Assembly: GCF_009389585.1 (NCBI RefSeq)
Contig: NZ_VIYG01000002.1
Coordinates: forward strand, 1-64,000
Origin: Oceanobacillus sp. CFH 90083
GTDB taxonomy: Bacteria > Bacillota > Bacilli > Bacillales > Amphibacillaceae
Length of the DNA stretch: 64,000 nucleotides
Direction of reading: 5' to 3'
The translations under genes and the position numbers were made by a program. The stretch's first letter is position 1. Each line of letters opens with the position of its first letter. Shown in pieces: positions 1 to 8,728 of the stretch. A model generated the notes under the pieces. That model ran no database searches. It saw nothing but the letters and a program-made list of their open reading frames with translations, and was not told the DNA's origin.

Positions 1-587
1 TTGTCGCTTTAAAAACAGCGACCAAATTAATATATCATACTGCCAATGTTTCGTCAATAACTTTTTTGTTAAATGATCTTTACAAAAATACTAACTCAAC
101 ATTGGATGTTAATTGTACCATTATCGACAAATTAAGTCAACACCAATTCGGCAAATTTCTTTTCAACATATAAAAAAGGGTTAATAAAGCTGCATTTCAT
201 ATTCATTTAAATGCTAGTTTAATAAACAATCGCACTCTTGCCATATATCCCTCAAATATCCAAAGAGCTTTAAATAGCAGAAGATTAATACACTCCTACA
301 GCCGCCGCTTATATCATGTTACAACACAAAATCACCACATCCGGTGAAAGTTCATTTGTAAAACCAGATCCTTGATCATCAATACATACATATTTCCGGC
401 AGACGAGTAAATACAATACGGTCTCAGGATGTACAAATATAAGTACTGCAGCACCCTTTTCTATGGGATAAGTCCTTTTTGAGCACGCACTGGAATATAA
501 AATCACAGAAAAAAATCTGCAGGATTTTCATTCTCCCGCAGAATATCTTCCTTATTCAATCAGTCGGCTTGCAGATACAATGCAAAA
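1..587. other. Non-coding left end
   Basis: No supported gene. A 6-bp hairpin (GTCGCT at 3-8, AGCGAC at 17-22) sits at the very edge. A GTG-started 65-codon frame on the minus strand (309-506) has no ribosome site and no recognisable family, so it is not called. The right part holds the terminator of the rhodanese gene. Confidence 0.6.
509..542 (-). terminator. Rho-independent terminator of rhodanese gene
   Basis: Read on the minus strand, TCTGCGGG and CCTGCAGA form an 8-bp stem with one G-U pair, followed directly by a run of seven T. It lies about 45 bases after the rhodanese stop codon. Confidence 0.7.
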
Positions 588-896
588 TTATTTAATAATA
601 ATTTCGCCCTGCCACTCCAGCATACCACCGCTCATGTTTGACACTTTAAATCCTTGCTCCTGTAAAAATGCTGTTGCATTATAGCTTCTTTTCCCTGAGC
701 GGCAGACCATAATATATTCTTTTTGCTTATCTAAGTCCGTATAAACATCCGGTATATCACCTAAAGGAATGTGTAACGCATTTTCAATCATTCCTTGAGC
801 TACTTCTTCATCTTCTCTAACATCAATCAATTGAATATAATCATTTTCTTTGATAGCATCCACTTCTGTCGGGGAAAGCTCTTTAATTTCTTCCAT
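588..896 (-). CDS. ytwF: Rhodanese-like domain protein (YtwF type)
   Basis: A 102-residue single-domain rhodanese, a sulfur-carrier or sulfurtransferase fold acting in the cytoplasm. The first half has the LIDVREDEEVAQG signature of rhodanese domains. The active-site loop is CRSGKRS with the catalytic Cys near residue 65, so the protein should be able to form a persulfide; the true acceptor is unknown. An AGGAG ribosome site lies 10 bases before the ATG. It stands alone, followed by its own terminator, and is near leuS as I recall for ytwF of Bacillus. The family call is firm; the symbol rests on size and neighbourhood. Confidence 0.85.
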   Translation of the reverse strand: MEEIKELSPTEVDAIKENDYIQLIDVREDEEVAQGMIENALHIPLGDIPDVYTDLDKQKEYIMVCRSGKRSYNATAFLQEQGFKVSNMSGGMLEWQGEIIIK

Positions 897-1017
897 CCAC
901 TCTCATCTCCTTCTATATTTATTCTTCCATATTATATTAAATGGAGAATGAATAGGATTCAACTCGTTTGATTAAACTAAGCAAAACTTAATCTCTTTAG
1001 AGAAAGAAGGTGATACG

Positions 1018-1776
1018 ATGGCTTATATCAGTTTATTGTTATTAACTCTTTTCTTTGCTCCGGCAGAAGCGGATCATAATGATGCGATCCTTATCCATAC
1101 GTACGAAGAGGATGTTACAGGAGATGGAGAAGCAGAACTTTTAGAATTAAAAGGCAAATTATTTGCTGCAGATGGTGTTTATTATCAAGACATTTGGGTC
1201 GATATTTCAAGTCCCTCATCTGATAAAACATGGCGGATTAACTATGGTGGAGGGTATGATCCGGAATTACAATTTGCCGATTTAACACATAATGGTGTGA
1301 TGGATATTCTTTACCAGAGTCCAACTGGAGGAAGTGGCGGATTATATACTTCCCAGCTAAATCAATGGGAAAAGGGGGATTTTATTGAGCTGCCTTTGCC
1401 AGTAGAGCAGCCGGTAAAAGGAGAATTTATGGATGATTTTAAAGTATCCGTTCAGTTACTGCCAAAAGAAGAACCAATCCTATTAGATGTCTCTGGACAA
1501 AAAGAAGAATATATTCGTTTAAATTTATACAACGATCAGGGTAAACTTTTGGAGCCGACAACGCTGATGATTGATCCGGTTGCTTTTTTTGAAGTGATTG
1601 AATTAGAAGAGGAAAATCAGCCAGGTCTTAAAAGTTTTCAGCAAATTAGCGGTGCCTATCATGCAGATCAAATTGGAACTGTTGAATCCACTTGGATTTA
1701 CGATAAGGATGAATGGATCCTTTTAGAAACAACTTTGCAAACCGAGCTTCCCCGTTTAGAAGGATCTGTCAGTTAA
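1018..1776 (+). CDS. Exported hypothetical protein with DxDGDGxxE-like repeats
   Basis: I do not recognise a named family. The 252-residue product starts with a short hydrophobic segment (residues 4-16) ending in PAEA-D, a plausible signal peptide. Two segments resemble the calcium-binding loops of FG-GAP/VCBS or dockerin-like repeats: DVTGDGEAELLEL near residue 34 and DLTHNGVMDILY near residue 90. The rest is acidic and predicted beta-rich, ending with WIYDKDEWILLETTL. The start is supported by AAGGTG five bases before the ATG. It is monocistronic and shares a bidirectional terminator with the convergent leuS. A secreted or wall-located, Ca2+-stabilised protein is an inference. Confidence 0.75.
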   Translation: MAYISLLLLTLFFAPAEADHNDAILIHTYEEDVTGDGEAELLELKGKLFAADGVYYQDIWVDISSPSSDKTWRINYGGGYDPELQFADLTHNGVMDILYQSPTGGSGGLYTSQLNQWEKGDFIELPLPVEQPVKGEFMDDFKVSVQLLPKEEPILLDVSGQKEEYIRLNLYNDQGKLLEPTTLMIDPVAFFEVIELEEENQPGLKSFQQISGAYHADQIGTVESTWIYDKDEWILLETTLQTELPRLEGSVS

Positions 1777-1797
1777 AGCGCTTTATACTATTCCCAC

Positions 1798-1855
1798 AAA
1801 AAAACGGACGAAATCAAGTTCTATCAAGAGAACTATGACTAGCGTCCGTTTTTTT
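1798..1855. terminator. Bidirectional terminator
   Basis: AAAAAAACGGACG (1798-1810) pairs with CGTCCGTTTTTTT (1843-1855), with an inner AGTTCT/AGAACT stem. It serves the exported-protein gene on the plus strand and leuS on the minus strand. Confidence 0.9.
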
Positions 1856-1889
1856 ATCATAATAAACTTCTTTAATTAAAGATGAAGTA

Positions 1890-4304
1890 TTAATTAGCTA
1901 CAACATTAACAAGTTTATCTGGAACAACAATCACTTTTCGAATCGTTTTTCCATCCAGCCATTTTTTCATACTGTCTTCACTTAAAGCCAGTTTTTCCAG
2001 CTCACCTTTTTCAGTACCCACAGGAACGCTTAGTTTCGCCCGTACTTTCCCCATTACCTGCAATACGACTTCCACTTCATCTTCTACAAGCTTTGATTCA
2101 TCATAAGCAGGCCAGCCAGCCAAAGTAATCGAATCAGTATGCCCGAGCTTTTGCCAAATCTCTTCACACAGATGCGGTGCGACCGGAGAAAGAAGTTTTA
2201 CAAAGCCTTCTGCGTAATTTTTCGGAATGGAATCAGCTTTGTAACATTCATTCACAAATACCATCATTTGTGAGATTCCTGTATTAAAGTGAAGGCTCTC
2301 AAAGTCCTCTGTCACTTTCTTCACTGTTTCGTGATAAACCTTATCTAATTCTGTTGCGGCATCATCGGTGATTTTATCTGTTAATGAGTTATCATCATTC
2401 ATATAAAGTCTCCAGACACGATCCAGGAAGCGACGGGAACCGTCCAGACCATTTGTTGACCAGGCAACGGAAGCATCCAGTGGTCCCATGAACATTTCAT
2501 AAAGTCGCAACGTATCCGCACCATGAGAAGAAATAATATCATCTGGATTCACAACATTTCCTTTTGATTTACTCATCTTCTCATTACCTTCTCCAAGAAT
2601 CATCCCTTGGTTAAACAATTTTTGGAATGGCTCTTTCGTTGAGACAACGCCGATATCATATAGGAATTTATGCCAGAAGCGTGCATACAGCAGGTGAAGT
2701 ACAGCATGTTCTGCCCCTCCGATATAAATGTCAATCGGGAACCACTCTTCCAATGCTTTTGGATCAGCAAGCTGTTCTGTATTATCTGGATCAACATAAC
2801 GCAGGAAGTACCAGCAGCTGCCAGCCCATTGCGGCATTGTATTTGTTTCTCTTCTGCCTTTCATCCCTGTTTCCGGATCAACGACACTTACCCAAGCTTC
2901 ATTGTTGGCAAGCGGAGACTCTCCTGTTCCAGACGGTTTTATCTCTGTCATTTCCGGAAGTTCCAAAGGAAGCTCCTCATCTGGTACAGTTGTCATACTG
3001 CCATCTTCCCAATGAATGATTGGAATCGGCTCACCCCAATAGCGTTGTCTTGCAAAAAGCCAGTCGCGCAAACGATACGTGATTTTCTTAGTTCCTTTTT
3101 GGTTTTCTTCCAACCACGCAATCATTTTGGAGATAGCTTCCTCCTTATTCAGACCATCTAAGAACCCGGAATTGACATGCGGGCCATCCCCGGTATAAGC
3201 TTCCTCCTCTATATTTCCGCCTGCAACAACTTCATTAATTGGAAGTTCAAACACTTTCGCAAATTCATAGTCACGCTCATCGTGTGCAGGTACAGCCATG
3301 ATTGCACCACTGCCATAGCTCATCAATACATAATCCGCTACCCAAATCGGCATCTTCTCTCCATTAACAGGATTAATCGCATAGGCTCCAGTAAATACAC
3401 CTGTTTTTTCTTTGGCAAGATCGGTACGCTCTAAGTCTGATTTTGTTTGTACCTCATGCAAATAATTTTCCACAGCTTCTTTCTGAGCAGCTGTTGTAAT
3501 CGTCTTGATAAATGGATGTTCCGGCGCCATTACTGCATAAGTTGCTCCAAATAATGTATCCGGACGTGTCGTAAATACCGTAAAGGTTTCCTCATGTCCT
3601 TCAATAGAAAATGTCACTTCAGCACCTTCTGAACGCCCAATCCAATTACGCTGCATTTCTTTCAAGCTTTCCGGCCAATCCAATTCTTCCAAATCAGAAA
3701 GCAGACGATCTGCGTACGCTGTTATTTTAAGCATCCACTGTTTCATCGGTTTACGAACTACCGGATGTCCGCCGCGTTCACTCTTGCCATCAATTACTTC
3801 TTCATTTGCAAGAACAGTTCCAAGAGCTGGGCACCAGTTCACAGCTACTTCATCCATATAAGCAAGGTCATTTTCATAAAGCTTTTTGAAAATCCATTGT
3901 GTCCATTTATAGTAGTTGGGATCTGTTGTATTAATTTCTCTGTCCCAATCATAGGAAAAGCCGAGCTCTTTAATCTGTCTCTTAAAGGTTTGAATATTTG
4001 CTTCTGTAAATTCTTTCGGGCTGTTCCCTGTGTCAATCGCATATTGCTCCGCCGGAAGCCCAAACGCATCCCAGCCCATCGGATGCATAACCTCGTACCC
4101 TTGCATTCTTTTCATCCTGGCTAAAATATCTGTTGCTGTATATCCTTCCGGGTGCCCAACATGCAAACCTTGACCAGATGGATACGGAAACATATCCAGT
4201 GCATAGAATTTTTCTTTATTCGAAAATGTATTTGTTTTGAATGTTTTATGCTCATCCCAATATTTTTGCCACTTCTTCTCAATTTCCTGATGTTGAAAGC
4301 TCAT
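1890..4304 (-). CDS. leuS: Leucyl-tRNA synthetase
   Basis: Class I aminoacyl-tRNA synthetase charging tRNA-Leu. The 804-residue protein has the HIGH-type motif as [12 protein letters not shown] near residue 48, the KMSKS loop ([12 protein letters not shown]) near residue 575, and the editing CP1 insertion between them with the [12 protein letters not shown] segment. I place the start at 4304 ([12 protein letters not shown]) because AGGAAGG lies six bases before that ATG; an earlier in-frame ATG at 4322 overlaps this ribosome site. It is a single-gene transcript controlled by the leucine T-box upstream and ends at a shared terminator. Confidence 0.98.
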   Translation of the reverse strand: MSFQHQEIEKKWQKYWDEHKTFKTNTFSNKEKFYALDMFPYPSGQGLHVGHPEGYTATDILARMKRMQGYEVMHPMGWDAFGLPAEQYAIDTGNSPKEFTEANIQTFKRQIKELGFSYDWDREINTTDPNYYKWTQWIFKKLYENDLAYMDEVAVNWCPALGTVLANEEVIDGKSERGGHPVVRKPMKQWMLKITAYADRLLSDLEELDWPESLKEMQRNWIGRSEGAEVTFSIEGHEETFTVFTTRPDTLFGATYAVMAPEHPFIKTITTAAQKEAVENYLHEVQTKSDLERTDLAKEKTGVFTGAYAINPVNGEKMPIWVADYVLMSYGSGAIMAVPAHDERDYEFAKVFELPINEVVAGGNIEEEAYTGDGPHVNSGFLDGLNKEEAISKMIAWLEENQKGTKKITYRLRDWLFARQRYWGEPIPIIHWEDGSMTTVPDEELPLELPEMTEIKPSGTGESPLANNEAWVSVVDPETGMKGRRETNTMPQWAGSCWYFLRYVDPDNTEQLADPKALEEWFPIDIYIGGAEHAVLHLLYARFWHKFLYDIGVVSTKEPFQKLFNQGMILGEGNEKMSKSKGNVVNPDDIISSHGADTLRLYEMFMGPLDASVAWSTNGLDGSRRFLDRVWRLYMNDDNSLTDKITDDAATELDKVYHETVKKVTEDFESLHFNTGISQMMVFVNECYKADSIPKNYAEGFVKLLSPVAPHLCEEIWQKLGHTDSITLAGWPAYDESKLVEDEVEVVLQVMGKVRAKLSVPVGTEKGELEKLALSEDSMKKWLDGKTIRKVIVVPDKLVNVVAN

Positions 4305-4387
4305 CGCTATCCTTCCTTTCATAAACTGCCTATAATTTGATTAATACGATACTGGTATTCCTTATCTAACACCTCTAAAATAAGGTA

Positions 4388-4645
4388 TAAAAAAAGCCAC
4401 TCATCCCAATGAAGGGACGAGAAGCTGTGATTATTCCCGCGGTACCACCCAAATTAACGCCTAAAAGCGTTCGCTTGACATCGGTAACGTTGATGAAACG
4501 ACAGTAACTACTTTTATTCATTACTGTAACCTAAAAGGTGAGTTCATACGCCGATCAGTAGCAGTTTTCACCACCCACTGCTTCTCTGGAACTGATATAA
4601 CCTATTACTAATCCTTTTTCATTGTCTTTCATTTTATAATAGATA
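4388..4645 (-). promoter_or_regulatory. Leucine T-box riboswitch leader of leuS
   Basis: On the minus strand the leader contains the T-box sequence GGGTGGTACCGCGGGA (4435-4450), an AGAGAAGCAG / GGTGGTGAAAACTGC stem-I element, and a specifier context GAACTCACC whose CTC (4540-4542) is a leucine codon. A terminator follows: CTCGTCCC (4414-4421 region) pairs with GGGATGAG and ends in a T run near 4388. Uncharged tRNA-Leu is expected to favour antitermination and so leuS expression. Confidence 0.95.
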
Positions 4646-4650
4646 CTGGA

Positions 4651-4679
4651 ATTATAATGAAATAAACATTCCATGTCAA
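4651..4679 (-). promoter_or_regulatory. Consensus sigma-A promoter of the leuS leader
   Basis: On the minus strand TTGACA (4674-4679) and TATAAT (4651-4656) are perfect consensus boxes with a 17-base spacer. Transcription would start around 4644, just ahead of the T-box. Confidence 0.93.
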
Positions 4680-4680
4680 G

Positions 4681-4708
4681 TTGACAACATGCAGCTTACC
4701 TTTAGTAT
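4681..4708 (+). promoter_or_regulatory. Candidate divergent promoter of mnmM
   Basis: A plus-strand TTGACA (4681-4686) is followed 16 bases later by TAGTAT (4703-4708), a moderate -10 match. Its -35 box abuts the -35 box of the leuS promoter on the other strand, forming the palindrome TGTCAAGTTGACA. Confidence 0.5.
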
Positions 4709-4834
4709 ACACTTAATTCGGCAATTGGAAACAACTATATCGAAGAAAAAATATATTTCACTTCCAGTACCTATTGATTTTAGTAATGAAGTTTAGCATA
4801 CTTGAATTGGAAAAATGTATAAGGAGACAGTCAC

Positions 4835-5404
4835 ATGCTACAAAATGTTTTAACCTGCGCACACACATTATTAAAGGAAAGTCTGCAAGAAGGAGATGTC
4901 GCCATTGACGGAACCTGCGGAAATGGGCACGATACATTGTTTTTAAGTCAAACGGTCGGACCTTCAGGCAAGGTATATGGATTTGATATTCAGGAGCAGG
5001 CTATTCAAAAAACAAAAGCAAAGCTTCAGGAAAATGACTGCTGTAATGTAACACTTATTCAGGATAGCCACGAAAGATTACATAGCTATACGGAAGAAAA
5101 TCTTATCGGTGGAGCCATTTTTAACCTTGGTTATTTGCCGAAAAGTGATAAGTCGATCATTACCAGACCTCACTCTACGATAGCAGCCATCGAAGCTGTA
5201 TTGAGCAAATTAAAAGGAAGCGGGCTGCTTATCTTAGTTATTTATTACGGACATCCAGGTGGGGAGGAAGAAAAAGAGGCCGTTCTTTCTTACACTTCGC
5301 AATTGAATCAAAAAGAGTACCAGGTGCTTCAATACCAATTTATCAATCAGCAAAACCAGGCTCCATTTTTAATCGCTATCGAAAAAAAGAAACGCTCCGG
5401 ATAA
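4835..5404 (+). CDS. mnmM: tRNA mnm5s2U34 methyltransferase MnmM (YtqB family)
   Basis: A 189-residue class I SAM-dependent methyltransferase. The SAM-binding motif I reads DGTCGNGHDTLFL near residue 27; motif II FDIQEQAI follows, and NLGYLPKSDKSI near residue 103 is typical of the YtqB family. Family knowledge: YtqB (MnmM) makes the last methylation of the wobble uridine in the 5-methylaminomethyl-2-thiouridine pathway; older annotations call it a putative rRNA methylase. The start has AAGGAG eight bases upstream. It is divergent from leuS, as is usual in Bacillaceae, so both face the translation machinery. Confidence 0.88.
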   Translation: MLQNVLTCAHTLLKESLQEGDVAIDGTCGNGHDTLFLSQTVGPSGKVYGFDIQEQAIQKTKAKLQENDCCNVTLIQDSHERLHSYTEENLIGGAIFNLGYLPKSDKSIITRPHSTIAAIEAVLSKLKGSGLLILVIYYGHPGGEEEKEAVLSYTSQLNQKEYQVLQYQFINQQNQAPFLIAIEKKKRSG

Positions 5405-5427
5405 TCATGGAGCGTTTCCGATACTTC

Positions 5428-5823
5428 TTACGCAATTCCTAAAAATAATAATCGGAAAAATAAATTTAAGAAATGCCCGGCAGTCAGGATAATAAATAAA
5501 ATAAAAGAAATCATGAGCACACGAGATCGCAATGTCTTATACTTTTTGGGATAAGGAACCCAAACATATGCGGATACAATCATAAGCGGAACCGAGTATA
5601 GATATGCAAATAGATAAACCCAGTTGCGCAATGCAGTAACATCCCTCATTTCAAGACTTTGACTTTGCAGGCTGTTCAATTGATTCATATATCCAGATGC
5701 AAAGATAATTGTTAACAAAATAAAATAACCAAACGTTGTCAGACGCAGCCATTTTTGCTCATCACTTATCAGTATATAAACACCAATAAAAAATAAAATC
5801 CCTATTACAATTTGAATTAACAT
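5428..5823 (-). CDS. Four-helix integral membrane protein, unknown function
   Basis: Not a family I can name. The 131-residue product is almost entirely hydrophobic and shows four transmembrane segments (about residues 1-20, 28-46, 65-87 and 100-125), separated by short loops. A conserved-looking basic loop YPKKYKTLRSR precedes the last helix. The gene converges on mnmM with only 23 bases between stop codons, and has a long empty region upstream. No transport or enzyme signature is visible, so no function is proposed. Confidence 0.6.
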   Translation of the reverse strand: MLIQIVIGILFFIGVYILISDEQKWLRLTTFGYFILLTIIFASGYMNQLNSLQSQSLEMRDVTALRNWVYLFAYLYSVPLMIVSAYVWVPYPKKYKTLRSRVLMISFILFIILTAGHFLNLFFRLLFLGIA

Positions 5824-6212
5824 GAAAGTACAACCCCATTTTTAACGATAAATCAGTTTTCTTCCTTCTGTAAGCAAAACTTCACCTTCAGTAAATAAAC
5901 TTTAATTAAAGGAAGTTTCAAAAGTCCACTTACATGCCTGGTCAATCCGCCCATCAAGTAAAACAGATTTATACACCTGCTTATTCCAATAATAATTGGA
6001 ACAATCACTACTTATCCCATTATACAGGATTACTTTAAGATAGCTTTCATCTCTTTGTTTTTGGCTATCATTAAGTAACTAGCTTATTTATTCTATCATA
6101 AAAAGATGCTTACCTGTAGAGGATAGAAAGAAATAAATACACATTCAAACTTATTATTCATATCGGATAAACGAATTAGAATATATGCCTATAACTGGAA
6201 GAGTACCATTTT

Positions 6213-6254
6213 AACAGATGATTACTACCGCTAATTTTCAGAAAATCATCTGTT
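6213..6254. repeat. Perfect 11-bp inverted repeat
   Basis: AACAGATGATT (6213-6223) and AATCATCTGTT (6244-6254) are exact inverted copies with a 20-base loop. It ends 12 bases before the -35 box of the ytoA promoter, so it could be an operator or an RNA hairpin of an opposite transcript. Confidence 0.7.
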
Positions 6255-6265
6255 CCTAAACCACC

Positions 6266-6294
6266 TTTCCAGATAATATGTCCTCTGCTATACT
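6266..6294 (+). promoter_or_regulatory. Candidate sigma-A promoter of ytoA
   Basis: TTTCCA (6266-6271), 17-base spacer, TATACT (6289-6294). Four of six and five of six consensus positions match; the start codon lies 33 bases beyond the -10 box. Confidence 0.55.
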
Positions 6295-6326
6295 TTAGTC
6301 ACTATAACTTAGTTGGAGGAATAGAG

Positions 6327-6854
6327 ATGATTGAATCTTATAAGGGTATCACCCCATCGATTGATTCAACAGCATTCATTGCTAAAAATGCTGTCATCAC
6401 CGGGGACGTAACGATTGAAGAAGAAGTAAGCATTTGGTTTCATACAGTTATTCGCGGAGATGTTGCTCCTACCAAAATTGGTAAACGTACAAACATTCAG
6501 GATCTCTCCATGCTGCATCAAAGTCCAAACATGCCGCTAATCCTTGAAGAGGATGTAACTGTCGGACATCAAGTAACCTTGCATTCTGCGACGATACGGC
6601 ATCATGCACTTATCGGTATGGGCTCCATTATTTTAGACGGTGCAGAAATCGGCGAGCATGCCTTTGTCGGCGCTGGAAGTCTGGTTCCTCCCGGGAAAAA
6701 GATACCGCCCGGAACTTTGGCTATGGGCAGACCAGCTAAAGTCGTCCGTGAATTAACAGATAAGGATTATCAGGAAATGGAGCGCATTCGTCAATCCTAC
6801 GTAGAAAAAGGGCAGTATTATTTAAAAGAAACCGCAATGGGCATGGATAAATAG
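6327..6854 (+). CDS. ytoA: Gamma carbonic anhydrase-like hexapeptide protein YtoA
   Basis: A 175-residue left-handed beta-helix protein of the gamma carbonic anhydrase/PaaY group. Repeated hexapeptide turns run from residue 15 to 145. The metal ligands of the family are present as His in DLSMLHQSPN, GHQVTLHSA and RHHALIGMG, so a trimeric metal-binding protein is expected. Carbonic anhydrase activity has not been shown for most YtoA-type members and stays an inference. GGAGG lies seven bases before the ATG. It is a single-gene unit sharing a terminator with metK. Confidence 0.88.
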   Translation: MIESYKGITPSIDSTAFIAKNAVITGDVTIEEEVSIWFHTVIRGDVAPTKIGKRTNIQDLSMLHQSPNMPLILEEDVTVGHQVTLHSATIRHHALIGMGSIILDGAEIGEHAFVGAGSLVPPGKKIPPGTLAMGRPAKVVRELTDKDYQEMERIRQSYVEKGQYYLKETAMGMDK

Positions 6855-6879
6855 TTCATCTTATTGATTACACACACAG

Positions 6880-6917
6880 AAAAAACGTCAGGTATCCTCA
6901 GACACCTGACGTTTTTT
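6880..6917. terminator. Bidirectional terminator between ytoA and metK
   Basis: AAAAAACGTCAGGT and ACCTGACGTTTTTT form a 14-bp stem with a 10-base loop. It serves convergent ytoA and metK and touches the metK stop codon. Confidence 0.92.
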
Positions 6918-8116
6918 TATTTTGCAGTTAATGCTTTCAGTTCTTCTACTTTATCTGTTTTTTCCCACGGGAATGTGAAATCTGTACGTCCAAAATGACC
7001 ATAAGCAGCCGTATTTTTAAATATTGGTCTTCTTAAATCAAGCATACGGATGATGCCGGCAGGTCGAAGGTCAAATAGCTCCCGCACTGCTTCCACTAAT
7101 TTTTCTTCACTGACCTCTCCTGTGCCAAATGTATTAATGGAGATAGAGACAGGCTGGGCAACACCAATCGCATAAGCTAATTGCACTTCACATGAATCAG
7201 CGAGACCGGCAGCGACAATATTTTTGGCTACATAGCGGGCAGCATACGCAGCAGAGCGGTCTACTTTCGTTGCATCTTTTCCGCTAAAAGCACCACCGCC
7301 GTGTCTTGCATAACCTCCATATGTGTCTACAATAATTTTTCTTCCTGTAAGTCCTACATCGCCTTTTGGTCCGCCCAATACAAAGCGTCCAGTCGGATTA
7401 ATAAAGTATTTTGTTTTTTCGTCCAATAATTCATCCGGTACAACTGCTTCCACAACATGTTTAATAACATCCGCTTCGATTTGTTCATTTGTGGCATCCG
7501 GATGATGCTGCGCGGAAATAACAATCGTATCAACTCGTACCGGCTGATCATTTTCATCATATTCCACTGTTACCTGTGTTTTCCCATCAGGGCGCAGATA
7601 ATCAATAATATTCTCTTTCCGGACATCTGCCAGCCTTCTTGACAATCGATGTGCTAAAGAAATCGGTAAAGGCATGAGCTCTTCTGTTTCATTACAGGCA
7701 AAACCAAACATTAATCCCTGATCACCAGCTCCAATTGCCTCAATTTCTTCCTCATTTCCCTGTCCTTCCCTCGCCTCCAGCGCAACGTCTACACCACTGG
7801 CAATTTCAGGAGATTGCTCATCAATGGCTGTTAAGACAGCACAAGTTTCTGAATCGAAACCATATTTGGCTCTTGTATACCCAATTCCTTCCACTGTTTC
7901 ACGTACAATTGCAGGAATATCCACATATGTACTTGTTGAAATCTCTCCAGCAACCAGAACAATTCCAGTTGTTACCGTTGTTTCACACGCTACTCTTGCA
8001 TTTGGATCCTTTGAAAGAATCTCATCCAAAATAGCATCGGAAATTTGATCTGACATCTTATCCGGATGTCCTTCAGTAACTGATTCAGAAGTAAATAAAC
8101 GACGATTTGCAGCCAT
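6917..8116 (-). CDS. metK: S-adenosylmethionine synthetase
   Basis: Makes SAM from methionine and ATP. The 399-residue protein has the usual family length and signatures: [15 protein letters not shown] near residue 17, the hexapeptide GAGDQG near residue 127, and the glycine-rich P-loop-like GGGAFSGKD near residue 273. The ATG at 8116 is preceded by AGGGGAG. It is a single-gene unit under a SAM-I riboswitch, giving direct feedback from its product. SAM made here feeds mnmM and the menaquinone methylations. Confidence 0.98.
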   Translation of the reverse strand: MAANRRLFTSESVTEGHPDKMSDQISDAILDEILSKDPNARVACETTVTTGIVLVAGEISTSTYVDIPAIVRETVEGIGYTRAKYGFDSETCAVLTAIDEQSPEIASGVDVALEAREGQGNEEEIEAIGAGDQGLMFGFACNETEELMPLPISLAHRLSRRLADVRKENIIDYLRPDGKTQVTVEYDENDQPVRVDTIVISAQHHPDATNEQIEADVIKHVVEAVVPDELLDEKTKYFINPTGRFVLGGPKGDVGLTGRKIIVDTYGGYARHGGGAFSGKDATKVDRSAAYAARYVAKNIVAAGLADSCEVQLAYAIGVAQPVSISINTFGTGEVSEEKLVEAVRELFDLRPAGIIRMLDLRRPIFKNTAAYGHFGRTDFTFPWEKTDKVEELKALTAK

Positions 8117-8157
8117 AAGGCTAACTCCCCTTTTCCTTGTATGTTACGGAACTCTAC

Positions 8158-8215
8158 TCTAAGAGGCTGTCCAAAAAGTCCACGAAAATCGAACCATCTG
8201 AACACGCACTTCCTT
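8158..8215 (-). repeat. Short copy of a dispersed repeat (copy A)
   Basis: Read on the minus strand, it begins AAGGAAGTGCGTGTTCAGA and ends GGACAGCCTCTTAGA. Both ends resemble those of the longer element at 10370-10554, but the interior is only about 20 bases. It lies in the metK 5' untranslated region between the riboswitch terminator and the start codon. Confidence 0.5.
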
Positions 8216-8290
8216 GTAAACTTATCATTCTACCCAATGTGGTTTCATTTTTTATAACAGCTTTTTAAGGGCTGCTTGAAAAAGTCCCTT

Positions 8291-8456
8291 AAAAAAACAA
8301 AAAACCTCTCCTTCAATATACATGAGGAAAGGGAAACTATTGGCCTTTCGCTCTTATTGTTCAAGGAATGATCCTTGCATCAGGTTAGCACCTTTCACAT
8401 GATGTGAGGTTGCTGGGCTTCATCGGGTCTGTCCCTCCACCATCTCTGAATAAGAG
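8291..8456 (-). promoter_or_regulatory. SAM-I (S-box) riboswitch of metK
   Basis: The aptamer spans 8351-8456: P1 pairs CTCTTATT with AATAAGAG, and the conserved core includes GGTGGAGGGAC, CCGATGAAGCCCAGCAACC and AAGGTGCTAACC. The expression platform is a terminator (CCTTTCC with GGAGAGG, followed by a T run around 8291-8333). SAM binding should stop transcription before metK. Confidence 0.97.
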
Positions 8457-8677
8457 TATCCGTTCAATAATTAGATTAACGAAACAAGACTCTCCTGTCA
8501 ACCCTATTATCCCAGAATACAAAACGAGGCGTTCATAAGTACTGTTTCCGCTCTTTTCTCAATGAATTTTTTCTGATTCAGAAATAGCTGAACCCGGCTT
8601 CAAAAGTTAAAAGGGAGCACTCATACATAAATGCGTTTAGTGCTTTCTAAAACAAAAAATTTTTTCGTAAATTAGTA

Positions 8678-8705
8678 TGGACTATTATATTTAATGTGTT
8701 ATACT
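8678..8705 (+). promoter_or_regulatory. pckA promoter with CcpN-like operator
   Basis: TGGACT (8678-8683), 16-base spacer and an extended -10 ending in TATACT (8700-8705). The bases TGTGTTATACT (8695-8705) fit the published CcpN operator consensus TRTGHYATAYW at every position and cover the -10 box. In B. subtilis CcpN represses pckA on glycolytic carbon. Whether this genome has ccpN cannot be seen here. Confidence 0.55.
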
Positions 8706-8728
8706 AATAAACATATTTTAAGGATAAA

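Larger units (their letters stand above)
5824..6326. other. 500-base intergenic region with two hairpins
   Basis: No open frame with a ribosome site. An imperfect stem of about 15 pairs lies at 6029-6081 (ATTACTTTAAGATAGC against GCTATCATTAAGTAAC), and a perfect 11-bp inverted repeat at 6213-6254. Neither is followed by a clear T run. The right end carries the ytoA promoter. Confidence 0.6.

Noticed and set aside
309-506. 65-codon minus-strand frame with a stretch CIDDQGSGFTNEL resembling a histidine-kinase ATPase box
   Set aside because: GTG start without ribosome site, no other kinase motif, region rich in stops in other frames; too weak to call even as a relic.
2627-3434. Several plus-strand frames of 85-163 codons inside leuS
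   Set aside because: Antisense shadows of leuS without ribosome sites or domains.
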